64,000 nt of DNA from assembly GCF_013408335.1 (NCBI RefSeq), contig NZ_JACBZR010000001.1, positions 2,976,001 through 3,040,000 of the forward strand, written 5' to 3'. The translations under genes and the position numbers were made by a program. A model generated the notes under the pieces. That model was not told the DNA's origin. It worked only from the letters and a program-made list of their open reading frames with translations, and searched no databases. This document shows positions 32,191-41,200 of the stretch, one piece after another. Every line of letters begins with the position of its first letter. Position 1 is the first letter of the stretch. This DNA is from Nocardioides panzhihuensis. GTDB lineage: Bacteria; Actinomycetota; Actinomycetes; Propionibacteriales; Nocardioidaceae.

Positions 32191-33342
32191 TCAGTAGCTG
32201 CGGGGCAGACCCAATGAGTGCTGGGCCACGAAGTTGAGGATCATCTCCCGGTTGACCGGCGCGATCCGGAGCAGGCGGGCCAGGCCCCACAGCGGGATCA
32301 GGCCGTACTCGCTGGCCACGCCGTTGCCGCCGTGGCACTGGATCGCGGCATCGAGTGCGGACAGCGCGGCCTCGGCGGCCAGGTACTTGGCCATGTTGGA
32401 AGCCTCGCCGGCGGGCAGCCCCTGGTCGTGCAGCCAGGCTGCCTTCGCGGTGACGAGGGCAGCCGCCTCCACCTCGATCTTGGCCTTCGCCAGCGCGTGG
32501 GAGACGCCTTGGTGGGATCCGATGGGCACGTCCCAGACCTGGCGCTGGTTGGCGTAGTCGGCGGCCTGGGCGAGGGCGTAGCGGCCGATGCCGACGAGCA
32601 GGGCGGCGCCGGTGACCCGCTCGGGGTTCAGGCCGTGGAAGACCTGCTTGAAGCCGGCGCCCTCGGTGCCGATGAGCCGGTCCGCAGAGACGTGCACGTC
32701 GTCGAGGAAGAGGGTGTACTGCCTCTCCGGAAGTGCCACGGCGACCGGGAGTGGTTGGGCGGTCAGGCCCGGGGCGTCGGTGTCGACGACGAAGAGCGAG
32801 AGCTCGGCGTCCCCGCGATCGTCGGTGCCCGTGCGAGCCACCACCAGCACGGCGTCGGCGACATCGATCCCGGAGATGAAGTGCTTCTGGCCGCGCAGCA
32901 CGTAGCCGTCGCCGTCCTTGACCGCAGCGGTCGAGATCCGGTGGGTGTTGGAGCCGGCGTCGGGCTCGGTGATGGCGAAGACCACACGTCCCGCCCCGGA
33001 CGCGAGCCTGGGCAGCCACTCCTGGCGCTGCTCGGGCGTGCCGAAGGTGCTGATCACCTCGCCGCTGATCGCACTCGCCACCAGGAGGAGGAGCAGCGGG
33101 GATCCCGCGGCCGCCGTCTCCTCGCAGACGATGGCCAGCTCGACGAGTCCACCTCCGCCGCCGCCGTACTCCTCGGGGATGTTGACGCCGACGAAGCCGT
33201 GCTTGCCCAGGGCCTCCCACAGCTCGAGAGTGAACTCCCGGGCCTCGGCCTTCTGGGTGTAGTAGCCGTTGCCGAACTCGCGGCTGATCGCGCTCACCGC
33301 CTCTCGCAGTGCGCGGTGCTCCTCGGTGATGGTGAAGTCCAT
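32191..33342 (-). CDS. Acyl-CoA dehydrogenase
   Basis: A 383-residue acyl-CoA dehydrogenase. The N-terminus is DFTITEEHRALREAVSAISR; the FAD/substrate signature VFAITEPDAGSNTHRISTAA and YVLRGQKHFISGIDVADAV are clear, and the C-terminal domain has CHGGNGVASEYGLIPLWGLA. The usual YEGT catalytic-base segment is replaced by LLRIAPVNREMILNFVAQHS, a variant seen in many actinobacterial family members, so the base may lie elsewhere. Its ATG overlaps the preceding LLM gene stop by one base (TGATG), showing tight coupling. In an Atu/Liu-like scheme it would introduce the double bond before carboxylation. Confidence 0.9.
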   Translation of the reverse strand: MDFTITEEHRALREAVSAISREFGNGYYTQKAEAREFTLELWEALGKHGFVGVNIPEEYGGGGGGLVELAIVCEETAAAGSPLLLLLVASAISGEVISTFGTPEQRQEWLPRLASGAGRVVFAITEPDAGSNTHRISTAAVKDGDGYVLRGQKHFISGIDVADAVLVVARTGTDDRGDAELSLFVVDTDAPGLTAQPLPVAVALPERQYTLFLDDVHVSADRLIGTEGAGFKQVFHGLNPERVTGAALLVGIGRYALAQAADYANQRQVWDVPIGSHQGVSHALAKAKIEVEAAALVTAKAAWLHDQGLPAGEASNMAKYLAAEAALSALDAAIQCHGGNGVASEYGLIPLWGLARLLRIAPVNREMILNFVAQHSLGLPRSY

Positions 33343-34385
33343 CAGGCCTCCTGGGTGGCGCGAGCGGCGGCCACGAGCCGCCCCTGGGTCTCGACGGGGA
33401 TCGGGTACGGCGAGGAGAGGGTGAACCGGTCCGCCAGATCGCCGTAGCGCCGGTGGATCTCGGCGCCTGCCTCCTCCGGAGAGCCGACGACGGCGAGGGT
33501 CGTGAGTACGTCGTCATCGATGAGGCCGGTCATGGTGTCCCAGTCCCCGCGGACGGAGAGGGCGTGCAGCTCGGCGTGAAGATCGCCCCAGCCATGCAGG
33601 TCCAGGACGCTGCTGTAGGCAGGCGTCGAGCCGTAGAAGGCGAGCTGCTTGCGTACGGCCGCGGTGGCCTTCTCGAGCTGGGCGTCGTCGCTCCCGGTCG
33701 CCACCAGGCCCGGATAGATGACGGTGAACTCCGACCGCTTCCGGCCGGACTCCCGCAGGCCCTGCTCCACCAGCGGCACGGTCACCTCGCGCAGATAGCG
33801 CTCGGTCGTGAACCCGTGCACGATCAGACCGTCAGCGCGGGTGGCCGCCACCTTGGTCATCGCCTGCCCGACGGCTGCGAGCATGATCGGCGGAGGGCCC
33901 CAGGAGTGATGCGGCGGAGTGAACATGGGGGTCATCAGCGTGTGTCGGTAGAAGCGCCCCTCGAACTGGAGTCGCTCCCCGTCGAGCCAGCTTCCCCAGA
34001 TCGCACGAAGCGCCCCGATGAACTCCGCCATCCGGGCCGCCGGCTCCGACCACGGCATGCTGAACCGGCGTTCGATGTGTGCCCGCACCTGCGATCCCAG
34101 GCCCAGGACGAACCGCCCTCTGCTGAAGGTCTGCAGGTCGTAGGCTGCTGCGGCCATCGTCATCGGGGAGCGTGCGAAGGCCACGGCGATGCCGGTGCCG
34201 ACGGTCAGGCTCTCGTTGTGCTCGGCAGCGAGGAGGAGCGGGAAGAACGGGTCGCGGGCCACCTCGGTGGACCACACACCTGAGTAGCCGACCGCCTCCA
34301 CGTCGCGGACCTGGTCGACCAGCTCGGCGTACGACGCACCCACGGTCCCATCGACGCTGCCGCCGATGTTGGCGTCAATCCGCAT
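33342..34385 (-). CDS. LLM-class F420-dependent oxidoreductase (TIGR03617-like)
   Basis: A 347-residue luciferase-like monooxygenase fold protein. The start ATG at 34385 (MRIDANIGGSVDGTVGASYA) was chosen within a longer open frame. Features: EAVGYSGVWSTEVARDPFFP, LTVGTGIAVAFARSPMTMAA, QTFSRGRFVLGLGSQVRAHI (typical LLM), and HHSWGPPPIMLAAVGQAMTK. The pattern matches probable F420-dependent oxidoreductases of the TIGR03617 type, abundant in F420-making actinobacteria. The reaction is unknown; hydride transfer to or from a CoA intermediate or ketone is plausible. It overlaps the upstream FadB-like gene by 11 bp and the downstream dehydrogenase by 1 bp. Confidence 0.85.
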   Translation of the reverse strand: MRIDANIGGSVDGTVGASYAELVDQVRDVEAVGYSGVWSTEVARDPFFPLLLAAEHNESLTVGTGIAVAFARSPMTMAAAAYDLQTFSRGRFVLGLGSQVRAHIERRFSMPWSEPAARMAEFIGALRAIWGSWLDGERLQFEGRFYRHTLMTPMFTPPHHSWGPPPIMLAAVGQAMTKVAATRADGLIVHGFTTERYLREVTVPLVEQGLRESGRKRSEFTVIYPGLVATGSDDAQLEKATAAVRKQLAFYGSTPAYSSVLDLHGWGDLHAELHALSVRGDWDTMTGLIDDDVLTTLAVVGSPEEAGAEIHRRYGDLADRFTLSSPYPIPVETQGRLVAAARATQEA

Positions 34386-36531
34386 GGCCCGCCTCCACGA
34401 GCGAGGCCGGAGGACGGAAGCGCTCACCGTACGACTCGGCCAGCTCGTCGGCCCGGCGACCGAAACCGGCGATCCCTCCGTCGTACTGCTCCAGGTAGCG
34501 CAGCACGCCACCGGTCCAGGCTGGGAACCCGATGCCGAGCAATGAGCCGACGTTGGCGTCGGCCTGCTGGGTGATGACGCCGGTGGCGTACGCCTGCCAC
34601 GCCTCCAGTGCCTCGGCGAAGAGCAGTCTCTCGACGAGGTCGCGAAGGGGCGGCTGGTCCTCCGCCACGGGATACACCTCCGCGAGTCCGGGCCACAGGC
34701 CGGTGCGCCGGCCGGACTCGTCGTAGTCGTAGAACCCGGCCCCGGAAGCACGGCTGGCGCGACCGTGCTCGTCGATGAGGCGGTCGAAGACGTCGTGGCT
34801 GGGGTGTGACTGCCACACCTGGCCCGCCTCGGCCGCCGCGGCCTTGGCCTCCTCACGCACGGCCCGCGGCAGGGTGAGCGTGAGCTCGTCGAGCAGCTGC
34901 AGGGCACCAGCCGGATAGCCGGCCTGGAGGGATGCCTGCTCGATGCTGGCCGGCGCGATGCCCTCCCCGACCATGGCGACAGCCTCGTTCAGGCGGGCGA
35001 TGATCACCCGGCTGGTGAAGAAGCCACGACTGTCGTTGACCACGATCGGAGTCTTGCCGAGCTGCCGGACGAGGTCGAAGGCGCGGGCCAGTGTCCGCGG
35101 CGAGGTCTTCTGCCCCTTGATGATCTCGACGAGGTCCATCCGGTCCACGGGCGAGAAGAAGTGCACACCGACGAAGTCCTCGGGGCGGCTCACCGCGGCG
35201 GCCAGCGACCCGATCGGGAGAGTGGAGGTGTTCGACCCCAGGACGCAGTCGCGGCCGACGACCTTCTCGACGCGAGCGAAGACGTCGGCCTTGAGTTCGG
35301 CGTTCTCGAAGACCGCCTCGATGACGAAGTCGACGTCGGCGAGGTCGTCGACCGAGTCGCTGGGGTGGATGCGGCCCAGGAGCGCATCGGCGTCGGCCTG
35401 GGTGCGGCGCCCAGAGTCGACGGCCTTGGTCTCGAGCTTCGCCGAGTAGGCCTTGCCCTTCTCTGCCCCCTCGCGGGACACGTCGACAAGGACGACCTCG
35501 ATACCCGCCTTCGCCGCGGCGTAGGCGATGCCGGCGCCCATCATTCCGGCACCGACGACGCCGAGCCGGGAGGAGGTGAACGGGGGCTCGCCCTCTGGCC
35601 GGCTCGCCCCGGCCCTGATCGCCTGCGTGTCGAAGAAGGTGAGGTTGATCCGGTTCTTGGCGATCTGCGCGGTCGCGATCTCGACGAAGTAGCGCGACTC
35701 GACCTTGGTAGCTGTCTCCAGATCGAGCCCCGACCCCTCGACCGCGGCGGCGAGGATGGCCCGCTCGGCCGGCGCCGGGGAGCCATGGGTGCGGGCGCGC
35801 AGGCCGGCCGAGAGCAACGCCAGCTGACCGGTGAGCGGGCCACTGGAGGGCGTACCTCCCGGGACGGCGAAGCCCTTGCGGTCCCATGGCTGCGCGGCAT
35901 CCGGATTCTGTGCGATCCACCGCTTCGCGGCAGGCACGAGCTCCTCTGCGGTCGGGACGACTTCGTCGACGAGGCCGAGGTCAGCCGCCTGCTCGGCGGT
36001 GTAGGCCCTGCCCGAGAGAAGGATCTTGTCCAGCGCAGTGGTGACGCCGAGGTGCCGAACGGTCCGGGTGACGCCACCGAGGGCGGGAAGCAGACCGAGG
36101 CCGACCTCGGGCAGTCCGATGCGCACGTTCCGGCCGCCCACGGCGACGCGGTGGTGGGTGGCGAGGGCGAGCTCGAGGCCGCCGCCCAGAGCGGCGCCGT
36201 TGATCGCGGCGACGACCGGCCGCCCGAGTGTCTCCAATGAGCGCAGCTGGGCCTTGATCAGGTCCAGATGCGCCGTGAACCGGGTGGCGTCCTCGGGCTC
36301 GAGCCGGACGATCTCGTTGAGGTTGCCTCCGGCGAAGAACGTTCGCTTCGCCGAGGTGAGGATGACGCCGGTGATGTCGTCGCGCTCATGCTGCAGCCGC
36401 GCGACGGTGTCGACCAGCTCGGCGACGAACGCCTCGGACAGGGTGTTGGCCGAGCCGGCGGGATCGTCCATCGTGAGGGTCACGATGCCGTCCTCGTCGC
36501 GCTGCCAGCCGATGATGGTGGTCTCGTTCAT
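34375..36531 (-). CDS. FadB-like bifunctional enoyl-CoA hydratase/3-hydroxyacyl-CoA dehydrogenase
   Basis: A 718-residue fusion enzyme for two beta-oxidation steps. I chose the ATG at 36531 (MNETTIIGWQRDEDGIV) because AAGGAG precedes it; an in-frame ATG 39 bp upstream lacks this. The N-terminal crotonase domain has NGAALGGGLELALATHHRVA and the catalytic Glu region IGLPEVGLGLLPALGG. The central NAD domain has GVVGAGMMGAGIAYAAAKAG and HFFSPVDRMDLVEIIKGQ (catalytic His). The C-terminal helical domain ends ASGAGFYDYDESG...IGFPAWTGGVLRYLEQYDGG. It lies 42 bp after the thiolase gene, giving a complete FadB/FadA pair in the operon. Confidence 0.94.
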   Translation of the reverse strand: MNETTIIGWQRDEDGIVTLTMDDPAGSANTLSEAFVAELVDTVARLQHERDDITGVILTSAKRTFFAGGNLNEIVRLEPEDATRFTAHLDLIKAQLRSLETLGRPVVAAINGAALGGGLELALATHHRVAVGGRNVRIGLPEVGLGLLPALGGVTRTVRHLGVTTALDKILLSGRAYTAEQAADLGLVDEVVPTAEELVPAAKRWIAQNPDAAQPWDRKGFAVPGGTPSSGPLTGQLALLSAGLRARTHGSPAPAERAILAAAVEGSGLDLETATKVESRYFVEIATAQIAKNRINLTFFDTQAIRAGASRPEGEPPFTSSRLGVVGAGMMGAGIAYAAAKAGIEVVLVDVSREGAEKGKAYSAKLETKAVDSGRRTQADADALLGRIHPSDSVDDLADVDFVIEAVFENAELKADVFARVEKVVGRDCVLGSNTSTLPIGSLAAAVSRPEDFVGVHFFSPVDRMDLVEIIKGQKTSPRTLARAFDLVRQLGKTPIVVNDSRGFFTSRVIIARLNEAVAMVGEGIAPASIEQASLQAGYPAGALQLLDELTLTLPRAVREEAKAAAAEAGQVWQSHPSHDVFDRLIDEHGRASRASGAGFYDYDESGRRTGLWPGLAEVYPVAEDQPPLRDLVERLLFAEALEAWQAYATGVITQQADANVGSLLGIGFPAWTGGVLRYLEQYDGGIAGFGRRADELAESYGERFRPPASLVEAGHAD

Positions 36532-36573
36532 TGGGGCTCCTTCAGTGCGGGCGTGGTTCGACTCGGACACGGT

Positions 36574-37779
36574 TCACAGGCGCTCGACGATCGTGGCGAT
36601 GCCCATGCCGCCGCCGACACACAGCGTGACGAGACCGCGCCGCAACCCGCGGCGCTCGAGCTCGTCGAGGATGGTGGAGACGAGCATCGCGCCGGTTGCC
36701 CCGAGCGGGTGGCCCATCGCGATGGCGCCGCCGTTGACATTGACCTTCTCGTGCGGGATGTGCAGGTCACTCATCCACTTGAGCACCACCGAGGCGAAGG
36801 CCTCGTTGAGCTCGAAGAGGTCGATGTCGTCCAGGGTCAAGCCGGCCGTCGCCAGGACCTTCTCCGTCGCCGGGCGGGGCCCGGTCAGCATGATGGTCGG
36901 CTCTGAGCTGGTGATCGCCGTCGCGACGATCCGGCCGCGGGGCTCCAGCCCCAGGTCCTTGCCTGCCTGCTCGTTGCCGACCAGGACCAGCGCGGCGCCG
37001 TCGACGATGCCGGAGGAGTTGCCCCCGGTGTGGACGTGGTCAATCCGCTCCACCCAGTGGTACTTCTGCAGCGCGACGGCGTCGAAGCCGAGCTTGCCGG
37101 GACCTTCGAACGACGGCTTGAGAGTGCCGAGGCTCTCGACGGTGGAGCCGGGTCGGCGGTGCTCGTCATGATCGAGGACGAGCACGCCGTTCTGGTCGAC
37201 GACGGGGACGAGCGATCGCTTGAAGTAGCCGTTGGTCCAGGCGCTCTCGGCGCGCTGTTGGGACTCGGCGGCGTACGCATCTACGTCCTCGCGGCTGAAG
37301 CCCTCCATGGTGGCGATCAGGTCAGCGCCGATGCCCTGGGGCACGAAGTACTCGTCGTAGGTCGTGGTCGGATCATTGAACAGCGGCCCGCCGTCGGAGA
37401 GCATGGGTACGCGGGACATCGACTCGATCCCTCCGGCCAGCACGAGCCGGTCCCAGCCGGAGGCGACCTTCGCCGCGGCGAGGTTGGTCGCCTCGAGACC
37501 CGATGCGCAGTAGCGGTTGACCTGAACGCCGGCGACGGTCTCGGAGAGCCCGGCCACCTGGGCGACGGCCTTGGGCAGGTCACCGCCCTGCTCACCGATC
37601 GGCGAGACGACGCCGAGGATCAGGTCGTCGATGTAGGAGGAGTCGAGACCGGGCAGTCGGTCCCGCAGCTCGTTGACGAGACCGACCCCGAGGTCGACAG
37701 GCTTGGTGGCGTTGAGCGCGCCACGCTTGACCTTGCCTCGTGGTGTGCGGATGGCCTCATAGATGAAAACAGTGCTCAT
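36574..37779 (-). CDS. Acetyl-CoA C-acetyltransferase (thiolase)
   Basis: A 401-residue thiolase cleaving 3-ketoacyl-CoA to acetyl-CoA and a shortened acyl-CoA. Catalytic residues are visible: nucleophile Cys91 in [17 protein letters not shown], the His in [20 protein letters not shown], and the C-terminal Cys-Gly in [15 protein letters not shown]-terminal [20 protein letters not shown] is typical of FadA-type thiolases. It precedes the FadB-like gene in the operon, so the two likely form the trifunctional unit. It follows the TetR gene after a 66-bp gap, in which an internal promoter could sit. Confidence 0.94.
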   Translation of the reverse strand: MSTVFIYEAIRTPRGKVKRGALNATKPVDLGVGLVNELRDRLPGLDSSYIDDLILGVVSPIGEQGGDLPKAVAQVAGLSETVAGVQVNRYCASGLEATNLAAAKVASGWDRLVLAGGIESMSRVPMLSDGGPLFNDPTTTYDEYFVPQGIGADLIATMEGFSREDVDAYAAESQQRAESAWTNGYFKRSLVPVVDQNGVLVLDHDEHRRPGSTVESLGTLKPSFEGPGKLGFDAVALQKYHWVERIDHVHTGGNSSGIVDGAALVLVGNEQAGKDLGLEPRGRIVATAITSSEPTIMLTGPRPATEKVLATAGLTLDDIDLFELNEAFASVVLKWMSDLHIPHEKVNVNGGAIAMGHPLGATGAMLVSTILDELERRGLRRGLVTLCVGGGMGIATIVERL

Positions 37780-37845
37780 TAGGGATCTCCTGAGTTGCCG
37801 GAACGGTGGCCGGCGCGAGGTTGGGCCCCGATGGGGCCGGGCGAG

Positions 37846-38532
37846 TCAGTTCGAGGGTGCGGAGGTCAGCACGGCCAGTGCTGATGCCCCGAGCAGAGCC
37901 CGCAGACGGGGCTCAGGCAGGCCGGCGGAGTGCTGCAGGGTCGACTGGATGGCGCCGATCGCGCAGTGCACGATCGCCCGCGCCGAGGTGTCGTCCAGGT
38001 CGGGTCGCAGCTCGAGGAGTAGATGAACCCACTCCTCCAGGTAGAGGCGCTGCTTGCGGCGCAGGCCGCGACGGTCGTCATCGGGCAAGTTGGCGATCTC
38101 GCGGAAGTAGACCTGGGCGACCTCGCGCTGCCCGACGACGAAGTCGATCTGGCCCTCGATCAGCTGGGTGAGTGCGTGCAAGGGGTCGGCGCCGTGGTCG
38201 GCGGCCAGCTGCTGTCCCTGCGCCAGGAGACCGTCGATGACGGACTCGAACATCGCCACGAGCACGGCGTTCTTGCTGCCGTAGTGGCGGTAGATCGCCG
38301 ATGCCGTGATCCCGACCGCCGACCCGATGTCCTCCATGGAGACGGCGTGGTACCCGTTGGTCGCCATGAGGTCCGCCGCCGCGGCGAGGATGCGCTGCTT
38401 GCGGGCAGGGTCCCGGGTGCGTGGACCTCGCCGTGGTCCAGGCGCGGTCTCGGGGCTCGGCACGCCATGCAGCGTACGCCTCGGGTCGAGCGGGTCGGCG
38501 CCACGCCACTCGCTCGCTGCTACTCCGGCCAT
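37846..38532 (-). CDS. TetR/AcrR family regulator within the catabolic operon
   Basis: A 228-residue regulator starting at the ATG at 38532, overlapping the AtuA gene end by 13 bp. HTH: RKQRILAAAADLMATNGYHA then VSMEDIGSAVGITASAIYRHYGSKNAVLV. The ligand domain contains YFREIANLPDDDRRGLRRKQ and LYLEEWVHLLLELRPDLDDT, ending AIVHCAIGAIQSTLQHSAGL. The same blocks occur in the TetR protein at 62039-62641, so the two are paralogues through the ligand-binding half and may sense the same or a related acyl-CoA. The first 45 residues before the HTH are Pro/Arg rich. Confidence 0.9.
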   Translation of the reverse strand: MAGVAASEWRGADPLDPRRTLHGVPSPETAPGPRRGPRTRDPARKQRILAAAADLMATNGYHAVSMEDIGSAVGITASAIYRHYGSKNAVLVAMFESVIDGLLAQGQQLAADHGADPLHALTQLIEGQIDFVVGQREVAQVYFREIANLPDDDRRGLRRKQRLYLEEWVHLLLELRPDLDDTSARAIVHCAIGAIQSTLQHSAGLPEPRLRALLGASALAVLTSAPSN

Positions 38533-40376
38533 GGTGCTCCTCCTCCTGGTCGTTGTGGTTCCTCTTGCGCGGCACGGGCGGTGACGAACGCCTCGGGAAT
38601 GTCGGTGAGCCTCGAGCGGACGTACTCGCCCAGACCTTTGGCCTGCGGATCTGGCCTGGTGGCGTCGGCGACCCCGTTGCCCAGCAGACCGACCACGACG
38701 AAGTTGAGCGCACGCAGGTTGGGCAGCTCGTAGCGATGCACGGGGAGGGAGTCGGCCTCGGGAAGCAGTCGACGGAACTCGTCGATGCTCAGGTGCGCCT
38801 CGAGCCAGGCGTACTCCTCGTCGGTGCGTACCCAGATGCCGACGTTGGCGTTGCCGCCCTTGTCCCCCGAGCGAGCTCCGGCGACGGCGCCGAGCGGTGC
38901 TCTGACCGCCGCCGCGGCGGGACCGGTCGGCCCCGTCTGCGCGCTCGGCCCGCTCGCGACCGAAGGCCGTGGTGAGTACGACTCCGGTGTGGACGGGGAC
39001 GGCGGAGCCGCGTGCGGGATCTCGGCGACGGGACCATCGGCGAGGTGCAGGGTCTGGGTCACGGTCTCGGCCGGTAGCAGCGCGGGCCAGTAGACGCCGA
39101 ACTCGGTGGCGTCGGTGGGCGGTGTCGTGGCATGGAATCCGGCATACCCGCCGAGGAAGAGCTCCATGACCGCGTTGGAGAACCTGCGTCCGACGACGTC
39201 GCGATCGTGGCTCTTGACCGTGATGCGGAGGTGTGCCTGCGCCTCCGCGTTCGTCGGTGCGTCGGGCCTGTCGGATCGGATCAGCCGCACGTCGACCTCG
39301 TCGTACTGCTCCTTGCCCCCCAGGATGTCGAAGAGCATCACCTCGGCCGCCGCTGCCTTGGCCTCGACGTCGAGCCCGGTGATGACCAAGGTCATCGTGT
39401 TGCGGTATCCGCCGACGTAGTTGAGGGCGACCTTGAGCAGTCCCGACGGGGCGGCGCCCTTCGTCCCGCTCATCAGCACTCGGTCGGGTGCTTCCTGGCT
39501 CAGGCGCACGGTGTCGAAGCGAGCCACGACGTCCGGGTTGGGGTAGTCCGGGCCGGCGATCTCGTAGAGCAGCTGCGCGGTCACGGTTCCCACCGAGACC
39601 ACTCCCCCGGTATCCGGGTGCTTGGTGATGACGGCAGAGCCGTCGGCGGCGACCTCGGCGATCGGGTATCCGGGGTAGCCGGGCGAGACGATCTCCTCGG
39701 GCCATGGGTAGTTGCCGCCCGTGGCCTGCGGACCGCACTCGATCACGTGCCCCGCTGCGACGGCTCCGGCGATGGCGTCGTAGTCGTCCGGGCTCCAGCC
39801 GTGCCACCAGGCCGCCGGTCCGACGACGAGCGAGGCGTCGGTGACCCGCGGGCACACCACGATGTCTGCCCCTGCGCGGAGCGCCTCGGTGATCCCCCAG
39901 CCGCCCAGGTAGGCGTTGGCGGTCGCCGGGCGGACACCGGCGTCGGCCAACGACCGTCCGGTGTCCAGATGCTTGAGGTCGTGCCCCGCCGCCAGGAGGT
40001 CTTCGACACGCGTCGAGAGATCGTCGCCTTCGATCCAGGCGATCCTGGGGGCCAAACCGAGCCTCTCGGCAAGCTCACCGAGCCTCTCGGCAAGCCCCGC
40101 GGGGTTCAGGCCGCCGGCGTTCGTGACGATGCGTACGCCACGGTCCAATGCCCCTCCCAGGACCTCCTCCATCTGCGCCAGGAAGGTGCGGGCGTATCCG
40201 GCCGACGGATCCTTCCTCCGCGCCTTCCACAGGATGAGCATCGTGAGCTCGGCAAGGTAGTCGCCGGTCACGACGTCGAGAGGTCCCTCGGTGACCATCT
40301 CCCGCATCGCGGCCGCACGGTCGCCATAGAAGCCGGACGCGTTCCCGATGCGCACAGGGCGCCTGGGCGCGGTCAT
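38520..40376 (-). CDS. AtuA family (acyclic terpene utilization, DUF1446) protein
   Basis: A 618-residue member of the AtuA family, required in Pseudomonas for growth on citronellol/geraniol though its exact reaction is unsettled. The N-terminal DUF1446 domain opens VRIGNASGFYGDRAAAMREM and has DYLAELTMLILWKARRKDPS, NAGGLNPAGLAERLGELAER and GADIVVCPRVTDASLVVGPA. After a Pro/Ser-rich linker near residues 470-510, a C-terminal domain of about 100 residues contains GARSGDKGGNANVGIWVRTD and ALNFVVVGLLGNGVADATRP, the ferredoxin-fold AtuA-like domain. The start ATG at 40376 overlaps the preceding stop by 4 bp. Its neighbours (hydratase, biotin carboxylase pair, ligase) match the atu gene set. Confidence 0.9.
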   Translation of the reverse strand: MTAPRRPVRIGNASGFYGDRAAAMREMVTEGPLDVVTGDYLAELTMLILWKARRKDPSAGYARTFLAQMEEVLGGALDRGVRIVTNAGGLNPAGLAERLGELAERLGLAPRIAWIEGDDLSTRVEDLLAAGHDLKHLDTGRSLADAGVRPATANAYLGGWGITEALRAGADIVVCPRVTDASLVVGPAAWWHGWSPDDYDAIAGAVAAGHVIECGPQATGGNYPWPEEIVSPGYPGYPIAEVAADGSAVITKHPDTGGVVSVGTVTAQLLYEIAGPDYPNPDVVARFDTVRLSQEAPDRVLMSGTKGAAPSGLLKVALNYVGGYRNTMTLVITGLDVEAKAAAAEVMLFDILGGKEQYDEVDVRLIRSDRPDAPTNAEAQAHLRITVKSHDRDVVGRRFSNAVMELFLGGYAGFHATTPPTDATEFGVYWPALLPAETVTQTLHLADGPVAEIPHAAPPSPSTPESYSPRPSVASGPSAQTGPTGPAAAAVRAPLGAVAGARSGDKGGNANVGIWVRTDEEYAWLEAHLSIDEFRRLLPEADSLPVHRYELPNLRALNFVVVGLLGNGVADATRPDPQAKGLGEYVRSRLTDIPEAFVTARAAQEEPQRPGGGAPWPE

Positions 40377-41200
40377 CGTGCCACCCCCTGGGTGGCGAGG
40401 TGGCCTGCCGGTCTGGGTTCGGTGGGTCGCCCGGCGAACGCCTGGGCGACCTGCATCCATGCCTGTGCAGCGGGACCACTGACCGTGAGCCCCGTGTCGA
40501 GGACGTTGCGCCGCTGGGTGACCACGAGGCAGAAGTCGAGGGCCGAGCCGACGACGACGTCGTCCGCGCCCTCAGGACCCCAGGCCCATTCGCTCCCGTC
40601 CGGCCCCGCGAGCTCGACCCTCACCGGCGCCGTCGGAACGTCGCGGCCGTGCAGCTGGAAGCTGAAGGCGTACGTGCGTACTCCGATGTCGGCGATGTGC
40701 CGCAGCCGCGGCGTCGACACCGGCGGGATGCCGAAGCTGTCCCGAACGTCCTGGCCGTGGGCCCAGGTCTCCATCAGGCGACCGGTCGCCGACGACAGCA
40801 CGCCCATGTCCGGGCCGTACCAGGGCAGTCGCACCGAAGGGTCGGCGGCGTCGTAGGCCTCGAGCAGCTCGGCCCGCGATCGCCGCAGCCAGTCCAGGCA
40901 CTGATCCGGCGCCAGCGAGCCGGCCCGCTCGGCCACGACGTCCGGGAATCTCGGCCCCAGTGCGAGGAGCTCCTCACGCTGAGCGAGGAAGCCCGCCCGG
41001 TCGCGCAGGGCGAGGACCGTGGCGTCGTCGAAGAACGCCAGGTGAGTGACCTGATCGCGGACGGTCCAACCTTCCGCCGGCGTGTCCCGCCCCCAGTCCT
41101 CCTCGTCGAGACCCCGGAGCGTCTCGAGCAGAGTGTCTCCCTCGGCCTTCAGGTCGGCACAGATTCCTGCCAATGCGGCTGCCTTGTCCGACATCGTCAT
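40373..41200 (-). CDS. TIGR03084 family (DinB-fold) metal-binding protein
   Basis: A 275-residue protein of the TIGR03084 group, related to mycothiol-dependent maleylpyruvate isomerases. DTPAEGWTVRDQVTHLAFFD gives the first metal-ligand His, and GRLMETWAHGQDVRDSFGIP the second (W-x-H-G-x-D). The C-terminal half, with VELAGPDGSEWAWGPEGADD and GPAAQAWMQVAQAFAGRPTE, is typical of the family. GGGAGGG lies just before the ATG at 41200. Genes of this family are often found next to AtuA genes in actinobacteria as I recall, but no function is established. It overlaps both neighbours by 4 bp. Confidence 0.85.
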   Translation of the reverse strand: MTMSDKAAALAGICADLKAEGDTLLETLRGLDEEDWGRDTPAEGWTVRDQVTHLAFFDDATVLALRDRAGFLAQREELLALGPRFPDVVAERAGSLAPDQCLDWLRRSRAELLEAYDAADPSVRLPWYGPDMGVLSSATGRLMETWAHGQDVRDSFGIPPVSTPRLRHIADIGVRTYAFSFQLHGRDVPTAPVRVELAGPDGSEWAWGPEGADDVVVGSALDFCLVVTQRRNVLDTGLTVSGPAAQAWMQVAQAFAGRPTEPRPAGHLATQGVAR

